This document shows, piece by piece, positions 62,265 to 64,000 of a DNA stretch of 64,000 nucleotides. The translations under genes and the position numbers were made by a program. The first letter of the stretch is position 1, and each line of letters opens with the position of its first letter. The DNA is taken from NCBI RefSeq assembly GCF_003820355.1, contig NZ_RPOK01000001.1:770847-834846 (forward strand), in the 5' to 3' direction. Below the pieces are notes generated by a model, which made no database searches, was not told where the DNA came from, and saw only the letters and a list, made by a program, of their open reading frames with translations. The stretch comes from Paralteromonas sediminis (GTDB lineage: Bacteria; Pseudomonadota; Gammaproteobacteria; Enterobacterales; Alteromonadaceae).

Positions 62265-64000
62265 ATGAGACATTCAATTACGCGCAAGGCAACACTGTTG
62301 GCCACCGCCATTAGTGCGGTATTTGGCTCTGCGATTGCACAGGCCAGTACGCCTTTTATCAATGAAATTCACTACGACAACACAGGCACAGATCAGGGCG
62401 AGTTTTTTGAAATAGCCGCGCCTGCGGGCACGGATTTAAGTGGTGTGTCTGTGGTGCTTTATAACGGTAGCAACGGCAACGTCTACAACACCATCAATTT
62501 AAGCGGTGTAGTAACAAACCAGGGCAATGGTTTTGGCACCGTCAGCTTTTCGTTGCCGACTAACGGCCTGCAAAACGGTAGCCCGGACGGTTTGGCGCTG
62601 GTAGCCGCTGATAGCAGTGTTATTCAGTTTTTAAGCTACGAGGGCGTATTAACTGCAAACAATGGTCCGGCGCAAGGGATGACAAGTGAAGATATCGGGG
62701 TGAGCGAGCAAAGCAGTACCCCTGTGGGTGACTCCTTGCAGCTTGAGGGCACAGGCTCATCGTATGCTGATTTTACCTGGGCTGGCCCACTGGCTAGCAC
62801 ACCTGATGCCATTAACACCAATCAAGAATTTGAAGCACCGTACTCGGTAGCCGACACCTTTATTAATGAAATTCACTATGACAACACAGGCACAGACCAG
62901 GGCGAAGGCTTTGAAATTGCGGGTCCTGCGGGTGTCGACCTTAACGGTGCCAAAGTTGTGTTCTACAACGGCAGCAATGGCACCCAGTACAGAACGGTTG
63001 ATTTAACGGGCATACTGCCCGATCAGGAACAAGGCTTTGGCGTGCTCAGCTTCGCGTTGCCTACCAATGGCATGCAAAACGGCGCGCCGGACGGCTTAGC
63101 CTTAGTGGATGCTGACAACAATGTTATTCAGTTCCTGAGTTATGAAGGTACCTTAACCGCTACAAACGGTGTGGCTGCTGGCCTAACCAGCACGGATATT
63201 GGTGTAAGCGAGGCGTCAGGTACCCCTGTCGGTCATTCTTTGCAGCTGGCGGGTGAAGGCTTTGCTTACAGCGATTTCACCTGGACAGCGGCACAGGCGG
63301 CTACATTTGGCACGCTGAATACCGGCCAAACCATTGGTGAGTCTACTGGCGGCGGTGATGGTGGTGGTGACGGCGGTAACGGCGGCGGTGGCGATGGCAC
63401 GGCTGAATTAGGTCAGTGCGCGACCCCAGCTACATTGATTAGTGCTATTCAGGGTAGCGGCGACACCTCGCCAGTAGTCGGGCAAACTCTGGTCGTGGAA
63501 GGTGTGATCACCAACTTATTGCCTGACCTGGGCGGGTTCTTCATGCAGGAAGAGCTGGCGGATGAAGATGGTGATAGCAACACCTCGGAAGGGCTATTCA
63601 TTGAACTTGCCGACAGCGGTTTGTTAACCGGGCTGGCCAATGAACAAGTGGTACGTGTACGTGGCCGTGTGTCTGAGCAATACGGACGGACTCACATGGA
63701 CGCCGTTGAGTTAAGAAACGACTGTGGTTCTGACTCCGGTATCATTGCAGTAGAAATGCAATTGCCATTCGCCAGTGAAAACGCCGCTGAAATCTTCGAA
63801 AATATGCTGGTTGAATTGCCACAAACGCTTACCGTCTCAAGTAACTACGATCTGACACAATATGGTCAGGTATTGGTGTCAAACGGACGTCTATACAAAT
63901 CTACCCAGCTGTTTACACCTGGTTCCGCCCAGGAGCGTGCCCTTGAAGCGGCCAATAAGCTCAATCAGCTGATCATTGATGACAACAAAGACGGTAGCTA
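62265..64000 (+). CDS. ExeM/NucH-type secreted endonuclease, 3' end cut by the window
   Basis: At least 578 residues, open to the last base. GTGGAGG precedes the ATG and a signal peptide ends near AIAQA. Two lamin-tail (LTD) domains repeat from residue 32 (PFINEIHYDNTGTDQGE...YEG) and 200. A glycine/aspartate linker (about 363-382) then leads to an OB-like domain typical of ExeM/NucH nucleases (FMQEELADEDGDSNTSEG, VVRVRGRVSEQYGRT, then LPFASENAAEIFENMLVELPQ). The catalytic exonuclease-phosphatase domain should lie beyond the right edge. These enzymes degrade extracellular DNA for nutrition and biofilm release. Confidence 0.88.
   Translation, partial: MRHSITRKATLLATAISAVFGSAIAQASTPFINEIHYDNTGTDQGEFFEIAAPAGTDLSGVSVVLYNGSNGNVYNTINLSGVVTNQGNGFGTVSFSLPTNGLQNGSPDGLALVAADSSVIQFLSYEGVLTANNGPAQGMTSEDIGVSEQSSTPVGDSLQLEGTGSSYADFTWAGPLASTPDAINTNQEFEAPYSVADTFINEIHYDNTGTDQGEGFEIAGPAGVDLNGAKVVFYNGSNGTQYRTVDLTGILPDQEQGFGVLSFALPTNGMQNGAPDGLALVDADNNVIQFLSYEGTLTATNGVAAGLTSTDIGVSEASGTPVGHSLQLAGEGFAYSDFTWTAAQAATFGTLNTGQTIGESTGGGDGGGDGGNGGGGDGTAELGQCATPATLISAIQGSGDTSPVVGQTLVVEGVITNLLPDLGGFFMQEELADEDGDSNTSEGLFIELADSGLLTGLANEQVVRVRGRVSEQYGRTHMDAVELRNDCGSDSGIIAVEMQLPFASENAAEIFENMLVELPQTLTVSSNYDLTQYGQVLVSNGRLYKSTQLFTPGSAQERALEAANKLNQLIIDDNKDGS
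62358..63339 (+). repeat. Tandem duplication of the lamin-tail domain in the nuclease gene
   Basis: The stretch beginning ATCAATGAAATTCACTACGA at 62358 recurs at 62862 with few changes, an in-frame offset of 504 bases (168 codons). Similarity continues through the PTNGxQNGxPDGLALV and VIQFLSYEG segments to about 63339. Confidence 0.85.

Noticed and set aside
1-64000. CRISPR arrays, tRNA genes, insertion sequences, prophage
   Set aside because: I saw no regularly spaced repeats, no tRNA cloverleaf with CCA end, no transposase or integrase frame and no flanking duplications.

Overview
The window reads as chromosomal DNA of a marine-type gammaproteobacterium, most likely Alteromonadales (Alteromonadaceae-like). 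This rests on the gene content: a TonB-dependent receptor with an ECF sigma gene, an ExeM/NucH-type secreted nuclease, an M1-peptidase/ABC-permease fusion, an AbgT transporter, and the order rpsP-rimM-trmD-rplS. No tRNA, rRNA, insertion sequence, integrase or CRISPR array was seen.

Layout. 1-7476: cut-off ECF sigma factor, unusually short FecR-like protein, TonB-dependent receptor, SLC13 carrier, SGNH hydrolase and M14 carboxypeptidase, facing a GH18 chitinase (7451-8611) and a PAS/GGDEF protein. 10509-16518: an SMC-like ATPase (DUF3584 type) overlapping MukE/MksE-like and MukF/MksF-like genes, followed by a TerB-like gene. 16534-20754: a VTT-domain protein, a GT4 glycosyltransferase and a six-hairpin glycosidase in one operon. 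20755-22142: an apparent TetR-type regulator remnant with its promoter and operator, a PRC-barrel gene and a candidate small RNA. 22143-24721: a periplasmic binding protein and an MsbA-like ABC exporter. 24738-26845: the housekeeping rpsP-rimM-trmD-rplS operon with promoter and terminator.

27065-46205: exopolysaccharide locus. A good sigma-54 promoter precedes an HPr-kinase-like gene. Then come a WcaJ-type initiating transferase, flippase, polymerase, five glycosyltransferases, an acetyltransferase and the GDP-fucose genes (gmd, fcl, gmm). Facing them on the other strand are VanZ-like, NTP_transf_5, PHP phosphatase, Wzc-type kinase, short Wza and outer-membrane barrel genes. The centre (about 29.7-36.1 kb) is clearly AT-rich.

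46423-52096: a lasso-peptide cluster with split B proteins. It has a 51-residue precursor 16 bases downstream of a PEP-CTERM-like exported protein, a divergent asparagine-synthetase-like cyclase, and a D-B1-B2 operon. HprK-like and NTP_transf_5 genes, which are known lasso-cluster companions, lie in the adjacent polysaccharide locus.

52245-64000: MscS channel, AbgT transporter, a two-component system divergent from an ABC ATPase, the M1/ABC permease fusion and a secreted protein of unknown function, and the start of a secreted nuclease with tandem lamin-tail domains that runs off the right edge. The strongest candidates for new biology are the lasso/polysaccharide/PEP-CTERM-like association and the nuclease-free DUF3584 condensin-like operon.
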